Notes: a model not told the origin generated them from the letters alone. DNA of 64,000 bases from Rachicladosporium sp. CCFEE 5018 (GCA_002077045.2 KZ111152.1:292113-356112), one strand, 5' to 3'. Positions 44,456-55,859 are shown, counted from the stretch's first letter. A program made the numbers and translations.

Positions 44456-44555
44456 NNNNNNNNNNNNNNNNNNNNNNNNNNNNNNNNNNNNNNNNNNNNN
44501 NNNNNNNNNNNNNNNNNNNNNNNNNNNNNNNNNNNNNNNNNNNNNNNNNNNNNNN
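44456..44555. other. Assembly gap, 100 N, inside PMS1
   Basis: Exactly 100 N. The right flank restarts 1066 bp back in the same gene, so the Ns replace an unmerged overlap. An open frame that reads through the Ns is artificial: it is out of frame with PMS1 on the far side. Confidence 0.98.
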
Positions 44556-45621
44556 ATCCTCTTCATCAGGGGAGACCACATCACCTTCGCTCCAGCCAAG
44601 CCACTCCTTCAAGCCAGCCAGATGTCTCATGGTCGGCCTTCCGTGCGGACAATTCCAAGGCTTCTCCATCTCGCCCATATGCTTCACCACCTTCTCCATT
44701 TGCCTCATCGTGAGCGTCTTGCCGACCATGATACTACTTCGGCACGCTCGCATTGCGAGCATCCGCTGCACTTTCCTAGGACGAGGAACGTGATTGGTAC
44801 CCATCGGTGCCTCGGAAAGGAGGTAGAGCAACTCGGACAAGTCGGAGAGGTCGAAGGTAGTGCTTTGCGAGGTAGGCAGTGTGAGCAAACGACAGGTACG
44901 CGTGAGGGAGTCATCGGCATCGGAAGACTCGGCAGACGTAGTCTCGATCTCGAAGCCATTTGCCTTAAGTGCATCACAGTGATTCAGCACCACCTCTTGT
45001 TCGACAGCAGTAAGATCGAGGTTCTTCGGTCGGACAAGGCGTTGGCTCTGCAATGTGACGGTGCGCTGGAATCGCTCATAGTTGTATTTCTCATCTGCTG
45101 CGTGCTGATCAATGATGAATAATTCGTCTTGCTCCTCGGCGTAGGTAGCTGGGCGGACTGCGAGAATGAAGCCCAGGTTGAATTGCCCGATGACGCGCAT
45201 TCTGTTAAAATCTGCTTTGCTCACAATGAGCGACAGCTTGTCCTCAGCCTGTGTGTCTTCGAGCTCGCCCTTGACGATGGCGTTGTTGTCGCATTGACTA
45301 TCATCGGCGTGTCGGTCTGCATATAGCGCAGAAGCTGCTCTCGAATCACGACTGACCTCGTCCATCGATGCATGGCATTGACACTCAAGCTGCAGCGTCA
45401 TGTCTTTCAGTACCGACCCAGAAGTGATCTTCGATGCTCGAGCCGAGTTGTGCGTAGACGGCTTCGCGGCGTGTGCCTCGAGCTCTTGAATCATCTTGGC
45501 GATCTTTTCGTCCTCGAGCAGGCGTTTCTCGTTTTCGTCAATGTAATCTTCGTCCCAAGCGTCATCATCTGCAGGAGACGCTTCAAGCGCATCGAGTGCG
45601 TCAGACGTGGGAAGCTCCTTG
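44556..45621 (-). repeat. PMS1 contig overlap, copy in contig C
   Basis: Partner of 43390-44455. The roughly 0.8% mismatch probably stopped the assembler from merging the contigs. Confidence 0.93.
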
Positions 45622-47864
45622 CGTGGGTCTTGGCTCCCGTCTGTTCGATCGCGTCGTAGTGACACAGGAGTGGCCGCAGTGACGGGTCGTGAGATATTCT
45701 TTGCGTGCCCGTTCGGTAACGATGGTGGACCCTTGGCGATGTTGGGCTTCTCATCATTCTCGTCGTCGCTCTCGGTAGCGGGAGCTCGTCTAGCAGATTC
45801 GAGTGGCATGTCGCTGCTGTCAATCTGCATCTGCGAGCCGGCAGCTGCGAAATTGCGCAGACCTCTAGCCAGCAGTGGACTGCAGCCGAATGCAGCAATT
45901 GCTTGAGAATTTGTCGGCTCATGAACACGCCTCTTCTTATATGCTGGGCTAGCTCCCAAGACCGTACTCGTCATCTGGTCCCCGATGGTGATCTCGGCCA
46001 CTTGTGAGGGCGTGCGTTGTGGCCGCATACGGTCGAAGGCATTTGGCACCGGACCTGGAGTTGGCTTTGCAGCACTGGTGGCGATTGCATGGACGGCGGT
46101 CCCGTTGCTGTGACCAGTGACAATATCGGGCTGCATGTGATCTTGCTTTAGCGCGTCTCCATCCTCTTCATGTTGATGATCGGAGAGATCGCGGTTCGTA
46201 CTTTCGTTGCCTGCAACGCCCACTGACTCCGGCGGCCTCTGGGAGAAGAGATCATTGTAAGGAGTGCTCATTGGATCGGGCTTGCGCAGAGTCTGCCGGC
46301 TCGTAGCAGTCGGTCGACCATAGTTATCGTCCGTGATTGTATTCGATGGAAGCATAACGTTTGCCTCAAATCGATCACTTCCAACAGACATATTCACAGG
46401 TATTCCCGGCGAGGCAACCTCGCTATCCGATTGCGACTCGAGTGAGGGGTTGCGCGATACACTGTTCACTCCCGAGTGCGCCTTCGACTCTAGTGTTGGC
46501 GTTCGAGTACCTACCGGCTTCGGCTTGCGCAGCTCACTGTCTCGACCTGCCCATGACTCGATCAGGTTTGACGCTGTCGCCTTGCCAGCACCTGTAGGCG
46601 GCCCAGCCTTTGCCTGTGTAAATTGCATGCGCTCTTGATCGCTTTCGTCCTCACTCTCACTGCCAGACTCGTCACTGTCAGGTCGGGAAGAGACGGTGGA
46701 CTGTTCGCGGTGCATCGTCAGCGGCTTATAAGATGGCATCGTGCGGTTGGGCAGTGTTGACTGTGGCACGGTGTGATCGGTGTTGTCAAATAAGTCTGTC
46801 AGCGCCAACTTGAGACTGTCGAGCAACGCGGTCTGATCATGCAGCATGATAGTCCTCTTGTCTGGTGAAACATTGACATCATATGCGTTAGTGTTCATGA
46901 TCAAGTTCGCAAAGATGAACGGAGTCTGATGATGGTTGTACGACCTGTACACCTCATTCACAGCTTTCGCAACCTGTGGAAGAGCACACGGGCGGGAATT
47001 GACGAAGAACATCTGTCGATCAGGTGCTTGACGACCTTCGCCATAGCCAGGCTTCGAGATGTGTCCCTCAACTTTGACGGCTCGCAAATTATCGGATGCC
47101 TGTGTCGACCAGTTGCGAACGCTCTGCATCGAAGGGCCTTTGCTCGGCTCCATATCGAGCTTGAGATCCAGCTTCACGAGCGCGAGCAGGGTCTTCGCGC
47201 CGTAGACATTGACAATGTTTTCACGAGTCGTTGTGTTGGCCTTCGTCGAGAAGACGGCAACCTTCTTAACTTTCGGCACCTGATTGCTGACAGAGTAGCG
47301 TACACCGACACTAATGCATGCATATGCGTGCAGAAGACCAATAACCTTGCCATACTCGCGCTTGATGTTCTTCTCCAGTTCCTTGCGTCGCACAGGCAGG
47401 CTATAGAAAAGGTCTTCGACTGTCACGGTCGTACCTTTCTGAGCCGAAGTCACGGTGGTCCCTTTCAGCTTCCCGGAAATCTCGAACTCGAGTCGTTTGC
47501 CAACAGCGCCATCCTCGACTCGAGCAGTCACGACGTGAAGCTTCGATAGTGCACAGAGCGACGACAATGCCTCGCCACGAAAGCCGAATGTATCGAGTGA
47601 TGTGAGATCATCGTAGCTGGACAGCTTGGAGGTGTGATGCTTCAGGGCCACGGTGTCGAAGTCATCAGGCGAGATACCTTTGCCATTGTCTTGCACTTCA
47701 ATCGAGTCCAGTCCATGATTCTTGAAGCGGACGTCGATCGAAGTCGCACCAGCATCCAGGCTGTTCTCGACTAATTCCTTGACAACCGAGTTGAGGTCGA
47801 CGATGACCTGGCCGGATTGGATTTGATGCACTGAGCGGCTCTCGATGGCCTTGATGGTGGCCAT
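44556..47864 (-). CDS. PMS1: PMS1 mismatch repair protein, 5' part (contig C)
   Basis: 1103 codons from the ATG at 47864 to the gap; together with the 3' end from contig B the gene would be 1120 residues, an in-frame total that supports the overlap. The N-terminal GHKL ATPase is complete: VVKELVENSLDAG (catalytic Glu), DNGKGI and GFRGEALSSL. The MutL transducer-like domain follows, then a long disordered linker (about 370-830) and the endonuclease domain. Pms1 pairs with Mlh1 (MutL-alpha), nicks the daughter strand after MutS recognition, and limits mutation in the nucleus. Divergent from the rhodanese gene with only 171 bp between starts. Confidence 0.94.
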
Positions 47865-48035
47865 CTCGTACTCGTGCTCAGCCCATGATGTGTTGAGGTC
47901 CTAGGAAAGAGATCAGAACCGATACTCTGATCTCACACTTGGACGAGTTCTAGGTGGCCGCGCGCATTAGTCATCAATTGGGTCTCATACAGATGGAGCT
48001 CATACTCATTTCCAATCACCCACTTTCTCTTCGAC

Positions 48036-48624
48036 ATGGCGATACCCACAATGATCGCGCGGAGAGCGCTGGGTTATGTACTGCGACAACAGGCACCCGG
48101 ATCGCGGCAGGTCCGATCAATACATGGCGGAATCACGCGGCCACGAATTGCACCGCAAGCCATCGGACAAGTCGCAGCGATCAGATGGCGTTCAGTGCCC
48201 TCAGACGTCGTGACCAAGGTCTACGATTTCAGTGAGATCAAGAGCTTCGCAGACGCGCCCTCGAAAGACCGCGTACTTATCGGTGCGCCGTCACGTGCCA
48301 ATATGTCCACTTCGCAGCACCTGACCTCTTACCCTAGACGTGCGTGAACCCAGCGAATTTGCCGCAGGCTACATACCCAACGCCATCAACATCCCGCTAA
48401 AGACGCAAGCCGATGCTCTATTCCTACCCGCAGACGAGTTTGAGGACAAGTTTGGCTTCAGCAAGCCTTCAGCCGACCAGGAGGTAGTATTCTACTGCAA
48501 ATCCGGGGTGCGAAGCTCGGCAGCAGCGCAGCTAGCGAGGACGGTAGGGTACAAAAACGTCAGCGAGTATAGGGGAAGCTGGCTGGACTGGGAGAAGAAC
48601 GGAGGAAAGGCGAGTAAGCCATGA
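48036..48624 (+). CDS. Mitochondrial single-domain rhodanese
   Basis: Exons 48036-48282 and 48338-48624, intron 55 nt; 177 residues. The N-terminus is basic with many Arg (IARRALGYVLRQQ ... RSIHGG), a mitochondrial presequence. The rhodanese fold begins at VYDFSEI and continues over the splice into DVREPSEFAAGYIPNAINIPL. The active-site loop is FYCKSGVRSS, with the catalytic Cys of the C-x2-G-x-R consensus, and the end motif EYRGSWLDWEKNGG matches fungal Rdl1/Rdl2-type proteins. Transfers sulfane sulfur, for example from thiosulfate or glutathione persulfide to cyanide or thiols. A second Met at residue 6 is an alternative start. Shares a short divergent promoter with PMS1. Confidence 0.93.
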
Positions 48625-48746
48625 GACTGGTTCATTGATCATTGAGTTGTATACATTTCATTAGGTGAGGGCGGTGTCTATCTGCGGTGTGCCGTGCATA
48701 GGTGGGAAGATGTGTAGATACAGGTCCTCGAGTCCTCTCTGCATGC

Positions 48747-49790
48747 TCAGGGAGATGCGGCAGGCTTGTCAGTCGACTCGGCATGCTTCTCGGTGACCTT
48801 CACCGTCTCAGCGGGTGGAGGAGGTTGCTCGACGACGGTCTTGGTCGTCTCGGCCGGTGGTGTTGACTTCTCCTTCTCGGCTTTCTCCCTCTCGGCTTTC
48901 TCCTTCTCAGCCGTTTCCTTCTCAGTCTTCTCCTTTTCAGCCTGATCGTGCTCAGCCTTTTCGTGCTCGGACTTCTCGTGCGCGGCCTTGTCGTGCTCGG
49001 CCTTCTCGTGCTCAACCTTGTCGTGCTCGGCCTTCTCCTTCTCTGCCTTCTCGGTCTCGGTCTTCGACGACCCTGCGGCGGCGGCTGCTGCTGCCAGCTT
49101 CTCCTTCTCCGTCTTCTCCTTTTCAGTCTTTGACGCCTCAGCCGCTGGTGCCGAATTCGCCTTCTTATCCTTCTTCGCTTTCTTCTCCTTGCCCGCGGAC
49201 GCTGACTTGTCCTTGCCCGACTTATGCTTCTTGACCTTCTTCGACTTTTCCTTGACAGCCTTGCCATCGTCATCCGAGTCCGAGGAGTCTGAAGATGAGA
49301 TCTCAGCTTCGGAGGCGGCCGCTACGACTGCTGCTGGGGCGGCAACAACGACGACCTTCTCCGCAGCCAAGGGTTCGGTGGTACGACGTGCAGGTGCGGG
49401 CTTGTCCGCGGAGGTCGACTCGGCCTTGGACAGAGGGACGGAAGTTCTCCTCGCAGGTGTTGGGCTCTGGACCGTGATGATGGGAGCCACAGTTGGTGGT
49501 GGTGCGGCTGCAGTGGTGGGCGCGATGACCGGCGCGACGGGTGCGGCAGTTGCTGTCGCGGCCGTGACGGCTGCTGCTGGCGCTACGATCGCCGCGGCCG
49601 GAAGTGCGACAGCGGCGACTGGTGCGACTGGCGTCGAGGCTGGAGCGGCTGCCGTCTGCAGTGGGACCATGGTCTCCGTGATCTGTGGCGGGCGGGCGTA
49701 TGCCATCTGTGGCTGCTGGCTCTGGTACTCTGCGGTGATTGTCTGCTTCTCCTTCGCTTTGGCAGCGCGAGCCTTCACCTCTTTGTCCAT
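48747..49790 (-). CDS. Low-complexity Ala/Pro and Lys/Glu/His protein
   Basis: 347-codon frame of unknown family. The N-terminal part (about 40-160) is Ala/Pro/Val-rich; the middle has an acidic Ser patch (SSSDSSDSDDDG) and a Lys-rich tract (KEKKAKKDKK). Residues about 248-308 are twelve near-perfect 5-residue repeats of the form K-A-E-[HK]-[DE], predicted to form a long charged helix, and the end is Pro-rich. There is no signal peptide or membrane segment. The whole antisense strand is also open, as expected from repeat codons, but this strand gives the more protein-like charge pattern. An upstream intron/exon before MDKEV is possible (a ctctcag acceptor precedes the ATG) but I found no in-frame exon. 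Function unknown. Confidence 0.6.
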   Translation of the reverse strand: MDKEVKARAAKAKEKQTITAEYQSQQPQMAYARPPQITETMVPLQTAAAPASTPVAPVAAVALPAAAIVAPAAAVTAATATAAPVAPVIAPTTAAAPPPTVAPIITVQSPTPARRTSVPLSKAESTSADKPAPARRTTEPLAAEKVVVVAAPAAVVAAASEAEISSSDSSDSDDDGKAVKEKSKKVKKHKSGKDKSASAGKEKKAKKDKKANSAPAAEASKTEKEKTEKEKLAAAAAAAGSSKTETEKAEKEKAEHDKVEHEKAEHDKAAHEKSEHEKAEHDQAEKEKTEKETAEKEKAEREKAEKEKSTPPAETTKTVVEQPPPPAETVKVTEKHAESTDKPAASP

Positions 49791-50480
49791 CTGAGAGAGT
49801 GTGCAGCACCAACAGCAGCATACCGTCTGCGTGAGTCGTCAGCACAGGATCCATCATGACTCTCGGGAAATGGAGCAGCTCACCAAGCAGTCAGTGCAGC
49901 CATGACTGTGGTCAATTCCAAATTGCTCGCGCATGTCGAAGCGAAGCCTCATCATGGCTGGCCACCCGGCGAACCAGAACGTCCAGCAGCTACGGTTGCA
50001 GTCGAAGAGTCCGGACTCTTTGGATTTTGAAGTGCCTCGAAAGGCTTCCTCAACTCTGCCGAAGACGAAACATGAGCAACACCATGCTGTGCACTATGAT
50101 GATTGTCAGCAGTTGCGTGGAGCGTTCAGCACTGCTGGAGACTAACACAGGACTTGCAACCTGTGCCGCATAGATCGTGCTCCCACTCGCCGTCCACGGA
50201 CTTTGACTGAGCAACGGACGACGGCATCGTGACTTCGGGAAGTGGAGGTATGTCGTGTCAGAGAGGTGATATTTGGTGCTTCGGTAAAGTATGCAACGAG
50301 ACAAATGAGTCGGCTTCGTGAGATGAGTAAGATGCTGATGATCAGAGTGTATAATGAAGAGGAATCAGCATAACAGTGAAGTCAAGCCATGTGTTGACGT
50401 GAAATTGTGCTTTCCTTGGTATGTACAACATCTCCTGGGTAAGTGCCTCCACTGCTTCGTCGGCAAGTCCAGCAAGATCA
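49791..50480. other. Intergenic, no gene recognised
   Basis: About 690 bp upstream of the low-complexity gene and downstream of FAT1 (both on the minus strand). Short frames only. Confidence 0.45.
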
Positions 50481-52441
50481 CTATAGCCTCGCCTTCCCTG
50501 CTCGCAAAGCTTCTAGATCAGCCGCCGTAAAGATCTCGTACACCTCGCTGCCTGGTCGCAACCAATACATCATATCTTTCGGTCCCACATCTCCTGTAGC
50601 AAGCTTATCAGGATCAATCCCCTCCTTTCGCAACGGCACTTTGTTCTGCTTGTTATTATGCATCGGACTCTGCACATCTAGCAATCTAACGAACAGAGGC
50701 ACAGCGTACTTCGGTAACTTCTGTCTCGAGTATGTAAGCAGTCCTCGCCAGTCAAAGTTCGCCCGCAGTTCTGGTGCGATGTAGATCGCTGCACACCCGG
50801 CTTTGCCATCGTGCTTTGGGATCTCGACACCGTACACATTCGTCTCATCTATGCCAGGGAAGTGGCCAAGGACTTCAGCTACCTCAGCTGTGGACACATT
50901 CTCCGACTTCCACCGGAATGAGTCGCCCAGCCTGTCCAGGAAGAACCACCTCCCGTCATCGTCTCGCCGTAGCGCATCCCCTGTGCGGTAGTATAGATCA
51001 CCTTTCTTGAAGACATTGCGCTCGAAGCGCTTTGCGGTGGCTTCAGGGTTGTTCCAGTACCCTACAAACGCGTCTTCCGTTGGACAGGCAACCAAGATCT
51101 CGCCGCCTTCGCTGTAGGGTGTTCTTCGCGCATATCCAGTCGCTGGATCGCGGTAGAGATCGTCGTTCTCGTGATCGATCTGCACGGGGATGAAGACGTT
51201 GTGGAAGTTCCGCCGTTGCAGAGCGCCGTGATGACCTACATGAGCGGCGTGAAATGGTCCGCGAGCAACGTTCAGCAGTGACAGCATGCCCTCGGTAGAA
51301 TTGAAGAACTCATTCACGCAAGGTATATTGAAGCGTTCCTGGAACTTGCTGAAGACGTCCGGCCGCATGCCATTGCCGTACATGGCCTTCAGGTTGTGGT
51401 CTTTGTCAAGCTTCGATGGCGGCGCGGCGAGAAGGTAGCGCGCTGTCTCGCCCACGTAGACGAAAGCGTGAGCGCCGGAGTCGTGAATGTCTTGCCAGAA
51501 GTTTCGTACGCTGAATTTGCGGCCAATGCAGAGGGTGATGCCTGTGATCATGCAGCAGATTGCTGTCGTGCCGCCTGTGCCGTGGTATAGCGGCATGCAA
51601 TCGTACCATCTGTCGCCCGGCTTAAGTCCTGTTGTGGCTAGCCTGGGCTTACCTAGAACTTGGGCGCGCTGTGTCTCGAAAGCACACGCTTTCGGCAGTC
51701 CTGAAGTGCCGCTCGTGTAAAACAGGAAGATCGGGAACTTGCCGGTCACGCCATCTCGATATCCGTTGCCAGGCCTTGTCGTCGGGGTCGCAGCAATTTG
51801 ATTCCGAGTGGCTGCGTTCAGTATGATGATTCGCATGCCCAACTCCCCTTCGAGTCGGTCCCGGACACCCTCAATCCTTTCCAGACATCCTGCATCCTCG
51901 TCTACGATCAACACCTTGCTGCCAGATATCTTCAGGCAATGCACCAGTCCATCTCCTCCGAGGTTGTAGTTGATCAAAGCCGGCGCAGTCCCTATCGCCC
52001 ACATCCCCAGCGTCGTCGCAACGAGTTCCGGACTGTTGATTAGATATGTGCCCACCAGTTCGCCCGGCTTGACGCCGTTCTGCGATAGAAAGTTGGCCCA
52101 CTGGCATGACCATTGATGCAGCTCAGCCCAGGTGTGTTGTATCGCAGGTTCAGAGGGCTGTGTCCGGTACCAGATCGCAACGCCATTCGGTCTCTGCGCG
52201 ACCTGTTCTTCGAATCTGTACCATAACGATCGCTTGCCAGCTTTCGCTTGCTGCTGTGCCTCCTTCGCGACTGCGTTGTTCGTTCGTATCGTCTTGAGGT
52301 CCTTCCTGATGTGGTAACGCGCATCGATATAGGCTGCTGCTGCGGCAGTGCCTGCAAGAGCTGCGCTCGCTGCTACAAGATCGATTCAGCCACCGGTCAA
52401 AACTTGACAGAGCGTAAGACAGGACATACCCAGTGCCATGG
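50481..52441 (-). CDS. FAT1: Very-long-chain acyl-CoA synthetase / fatty acid transporter
   Basis: Exons 52441-52432 (10 nt) and 52372-50481, intron 59 nt; 633 residues. The tiny first exon (ATGGCACTGG) was found by extending the frame upstream: splicing gives MALAASAALAGTAAAAAYID, a short hydrophobic N-terminus followed by a basic stretch, as in Fat1/FATP proteins. The AMP-binding signature FLFYTSGTSGLPKA (about 240) and the FATP/VLACS motif GDALRRDDDGRWFFLDRLGD (about 500) are intact. Activates very-long-chain fatty acids to CoA esters and couples this to uptake; found at the plasma membrane, ER, lipid droplets or peroxisomes. Beginning at the internal Met (52055) would lose about 130 residues. 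Upstream on the same strand lies malate synthase, which consumes acetyl-CoA from fatty acids. Confidence 0.93.
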
Positions 52442-53078
52442 CCTGAGAAGACGTGACGAGAATACGTGGAGATCGGGGGAAACGGGTGAGGAACTGGAAG
52501 ATGTAGGAAGACCACCTTGCGTGCCAGTACTGCCTTGAGCTTACGAAGGGAGGGCTGCGTTCGCGAAGTGCCTTGAGCGCTTCATATACTTTCTAAGATC
52601 GAGCGTACTGAAGTCGCGTTGTAGGAAACGCGGCAGTTGAACCGGACCTCGGACCCTTTGCCTGGTGAAGCTTGGGCCGTGATGCCCACACATAAACTAC
52701 ATGTACTTCGTGAAGGTCCCCCATTCACTGATGCAGTCATTAAGTGTAGAAGAAGGAACGAATAGAGGTGAAGAAGGAATGCTCGAGCAAGGTCAACGTC
52801 GAGACTAGCTACATGTACACCAGCATCAACGGCGGTGGCACGCCCAAACTATCAGACGAGATGCCTGAACCATACCATTCGCAGACTTCTTACAGGCCGA
52901 ACACCTTGTTATCGCGGGTAGCGGTAGGTGAGCCAGCCTGTGTCAGCCGGAAAAGTTCAGCAGAGTACGGCAGAAGTCTTGAAAATCATGATGTCGATTA
53001 CACAGTATCGCTATACAATCTCGGATGTGGCCTCGCCATTGCATCCTGCCACTTCCTTACCTCAGCTCATACCATCGC
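52442..53078. other. Intergenic FAT1 / malate synthase
   Basis: About 640 bp: FAT1 promoter and the malate synthase 3' flank. A 120-codon open frame at 52768-53130 on the plus strand overlaps the last malate synthase exon and has no domain. No other feature seen. Confidence 0.5.
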
Positions 53079-54876
53079 TCATAGCTTCGCCGCAGGTGTC
53101 TTGTCACCCACGTTCGTTATCTCGTTATAGAGCAATCTGCGCGTACATTAGCATCGTGATCGCGAAAGATGGGCGTCAGCCTGGACTTACGAAGTCAAGA
53201 ACTCAGCATAGTCCTCGCCAGTGACCTGCGACGCGAAGTACTTCGCAGCAAGCTGGAACTTGTTGCCCTTCGGCGCACTCTTCTCCAGCTCGTCAGCCTG
53301 CTCCTGCAGCAACCTCAAGCTGTAAGCCTTGTCGACCTTCTTGCCCTCAGCCGTAGCAACACCATGTCTGACCCACTGCCACAGCTGTGAGCGCGACACC
53401 TCAGCCGTCGCAGCGTCCTCCATGAGGTAGTTGATAGGCACGCAGCCAACGCCACGGAGCCAGCCCTCCATGTAGCCGAGACCGATGTTCAGGTTCTTGC
53501 GTATTCCTTCCTCGGTGATCTTGCCCGGCACGTTCATGTTGAGCAGGTCGTTGGCAGTGACGTGCACCTCTTCCCGGCGGATATGCATCTGGTTTGGCGT
53601 CGGCATGTTAGCGTTGAAGACCTCCGCCGCGATCGCCGCAAGCGCCGGATGCGCTACCCATGTTCCGTCGTGTCCGGCGCGGACTTCGCGCAGCTTGTCA
53701 GCACGCACGGAGTCCATGGCCTTCTTATTCGCCTCGTCGTCATTCTTGATCGGGATCTGCGCAGCCATACCACCCATGGCGTGCACACCACGGCGATGGC
53801 AGGTCTTAATGAGGAGTTTGACGTAGGCGTCCATGAAGGGAACGGTCATTGTGACGGCGCTGCGGTCCGGGAGCACGAAGTTGGGGTTCTGGCGGAATCG
53901 CTTGATCACGCTGAAAATGTAGTCCCAGCGACCGCAGTTGAGGCCGGATGAGTGGTCGCGGAGTTCGTAGATGATCTATGCCTTGTCAGTATCTGGTACG
54001 CAATGAATAGTGGCAGTACATACCTCGTCCATCTCAAATGCAGCTGGGATCGTCTCAATGAGGACAGTGCCTCGGATTGTACCGCGCCTCATGCCAATGT
54101 AATCCTGTGCTAGGTTGAACACATCGTTCCACAGCCTAGCCTCGAGATGGCTCTCCATCTTGGGCAGGTAGAAGTATGGCCCAGTACCTCTCTTCACAAG
54201 CTCCTCTGCGTTGTTGAAGAAATATGTGCCGAAGTCGAACAAGCTGCCGGAGATCGGCTCACCGTCAACGGTAAAGTGCTTCTCCTCCAGATGCCAGCCT
54301 CGCGCGCGTGCAATGAGTGTGGGTAGCACGCGATCGGTGCGCAGCTTGTACTCCTTCTCGCCTTGCTTGAAGTCCACTTGCTTGCGGATGGCGTCGTAGA
54401 GGTTGAGCTGTCCATTGATCATGTTGTCCCACGTTGGCGCACTCGAATCTGCGGAGTCTCAGTTAGCTCTGTAATTCACTCTAGAATCGACCTCAGGTGA
54501 TCGTACCCTCGAAGTCGGCCATATACGTCCACACATCCGAGTTGAGCGCATTCACCACCATCTTGCGATCAGTCGGCCCTGTGATCTCGATCCTGCGGTC
54601 AACCAGACCCGGCGCGGGCGGAGGCCCTCGCCACGCATCGTTCTCGCGCACTTGCTTTGTCTCTGGGAGGAAGTCTAGGAGGTTGCCCTTGTCAAGCTCG
54701 GCTTGTCTGACCTCGCGGCGCTTGAGCAGATCTTTGCGACGCTGGTTGAAGGTGCGGTGAAGCACCGCGAGGAATACGGTGACTTCTTTCGAGAGCACCT
54801 TGCGCGTTTGATCGTTCAATGAGCCGAGGATGTTGACATCCTTGAGCGTCACTTCTGGCTGGTATGGTGTAGGCAT
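53079..54876 (-). CDS. acuE: Malate synthase, peroxisomal
   Basis: Four exons (54876-54507, 54448-54024, 53975-53191, 53136-53079); 545 residues. Condenses glyoxylate with acetyl-CoA to malate, the second glyoxylate-cycle step. The family signature is present (LRDHSSGLNCGRWDYIF, start of exon 3), as are EDSSAPTW after the first splice and TVPFMDAYVKLLI. The last exon (58 nt) is easy to miss: GTAAGT...GCGCAG joins EFLT to SLLYNEITNVGDKTPAAKL, ending in the peroxisomal targeting tripeptide AKL. Reading through the donor would end the protein after EFLTS, without the targeting signal. Introns are 58, 48 and 54 nt. Expected to be induced on acetate or fatty acids, which fits FAT1 next door. Confidence 0.95.
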
Positions 54877-55667
54877 TTTGTAATGAGTTCCTGTTGAGTA
54901 GTAGAGGCTTGGGTGAAGGAAAGCTAGTGAGATGGAGGGGAAACAGGTTGATGCAGTGAAAGTAGCTCTTGCCAGTATGTCGTCACGAGAGGTGACGGTC
55001 TAGAAGATATACACACCTACCGAGGGAAGTGACAGCGACAAGTATCCGCTCCGCATCACCCATGAGGCTCGCTCGGCCCAGGGGAGAGTAGCTTCGGCAG
55101 CTTGTGAAGGTGGAGAGATCTGGATGACGTCCAGCTCGAAGAGCACATCGCAGTTATCGTTCTGTGGGGTGTTTCTGCGGGGATGGGTTGACTTCATATG
55201 TCGATTCGCTCCTGCCTTCCCTCTTCATTTACCATAATCTTGTGTCTTGCCATAAGAGTCGTACATATATGACATCGAGCGCCTCACAAATACATACAAC
55301 AATAGAGACAGCATGTATCATCGCATCCGAGGTTCGCCAATTGCACGAGCTTGCGACTTTGTATCCCGGGCGAAACCGCCTGACATGGCCGTTGTAACCG
55401 CTCTAGCCGTTCCGCCGATGACAAGACACAACCGATCCCGCGACAGCCGCATCATAATGTCGCTCGCAGCGGTGGTAGCATACATGTCTGTCTTATGTCT
55501 CATAGATGCTCTCGAGATGCCAGCGTATTGAACCAGCCTCATGCCTCCTTGTTCATCACCAGCCCCAGCAGACGTAGCTCCACCCCTCACGGAGCTGTCT
55601 CGAAAGTCAGTATCGCCGTCTCGCGGGCGTGATGCGCTTCTGTTTTTCTCACTCACTATGGGAACGG
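54877..55667. other. Intergenic, no gene recognised
   Basis: About 790 bp between malate synthase and the MGCF micro-protein. A 112-codon minus-strand frame (55318-55656) has no features and probably lies in the 3' flank of the micro-protein gene. Confidence 0.45.
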
Positions 55668-55859
55668 TCAGTGACCACTGCCATCTCCCTTCTTGTTATC
55701 ACGAAGGCGACGTGCTTCAGTCTTCTCGATGTGACGGAGCCGACGTTTCTCGATCTTCGCATCTGATGGTGAAGGTTGTGTGATACCCGATAGGCCACTC
55801 ACTTGCGCACGACAATTCTCGTCCTGGCGATGTGTGGGCATGGACATGAAGCAGCCCAT
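55668..55859 (-). CDS. MGCF micro-protein, divergent paralogue
   Basis: 63 residues, single exon. It aligns over its whole length with the protein at 17861-18049: both begin MGCF-x-S-x-P, share DE..RA, TQPS, IEKRR-x-R-x-x-EKTEA, then K-x-GD-x-SGH at the very end. By eye, somewhat under half of positions are identical, while flanking DNA is unrelated, so the protein itself is under selection. Gly2/Cys3/Ser6 fit dual acylation (myristoyl and palmitoyl). The charged central helix could bind an acidic membrane or a partner. No known domain. Function unknown; a small membrane-tethered adaptor is one guess. Confidence 0.72.
   Translation of the reverse strand: MGCFMSMPTHRQDENCRAQVSGLSGITQPSPSDAKIEKRRLRHIEKTEARRLRDNKKGDGSGH

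Noticed and set aside
44325..44555. C-terminal tail of PMS1 read through the gap
   Set aside because: After the Ns the frame is shifted relative to PMS1; the true C-terminus is the stop at 43336 in contig B.
48988..49794. 268-codon plus-strand frame rich in Ala, Ser and Phe
   Set aside because: Antisense of the Lys/Glu/His repeat protein; openness follows from repeat codons.
52768..53130. 120-codon plus-strand frame
   Set aside because: Overlaps the last exon of malate synthase on the other strand and has no recognisable sequence.
55318..55656. 112-codon minus-strand frame after the MGCF paralogue
   Set aside because: No domain or splice context; probably 3' flank of the micro-protein gene.
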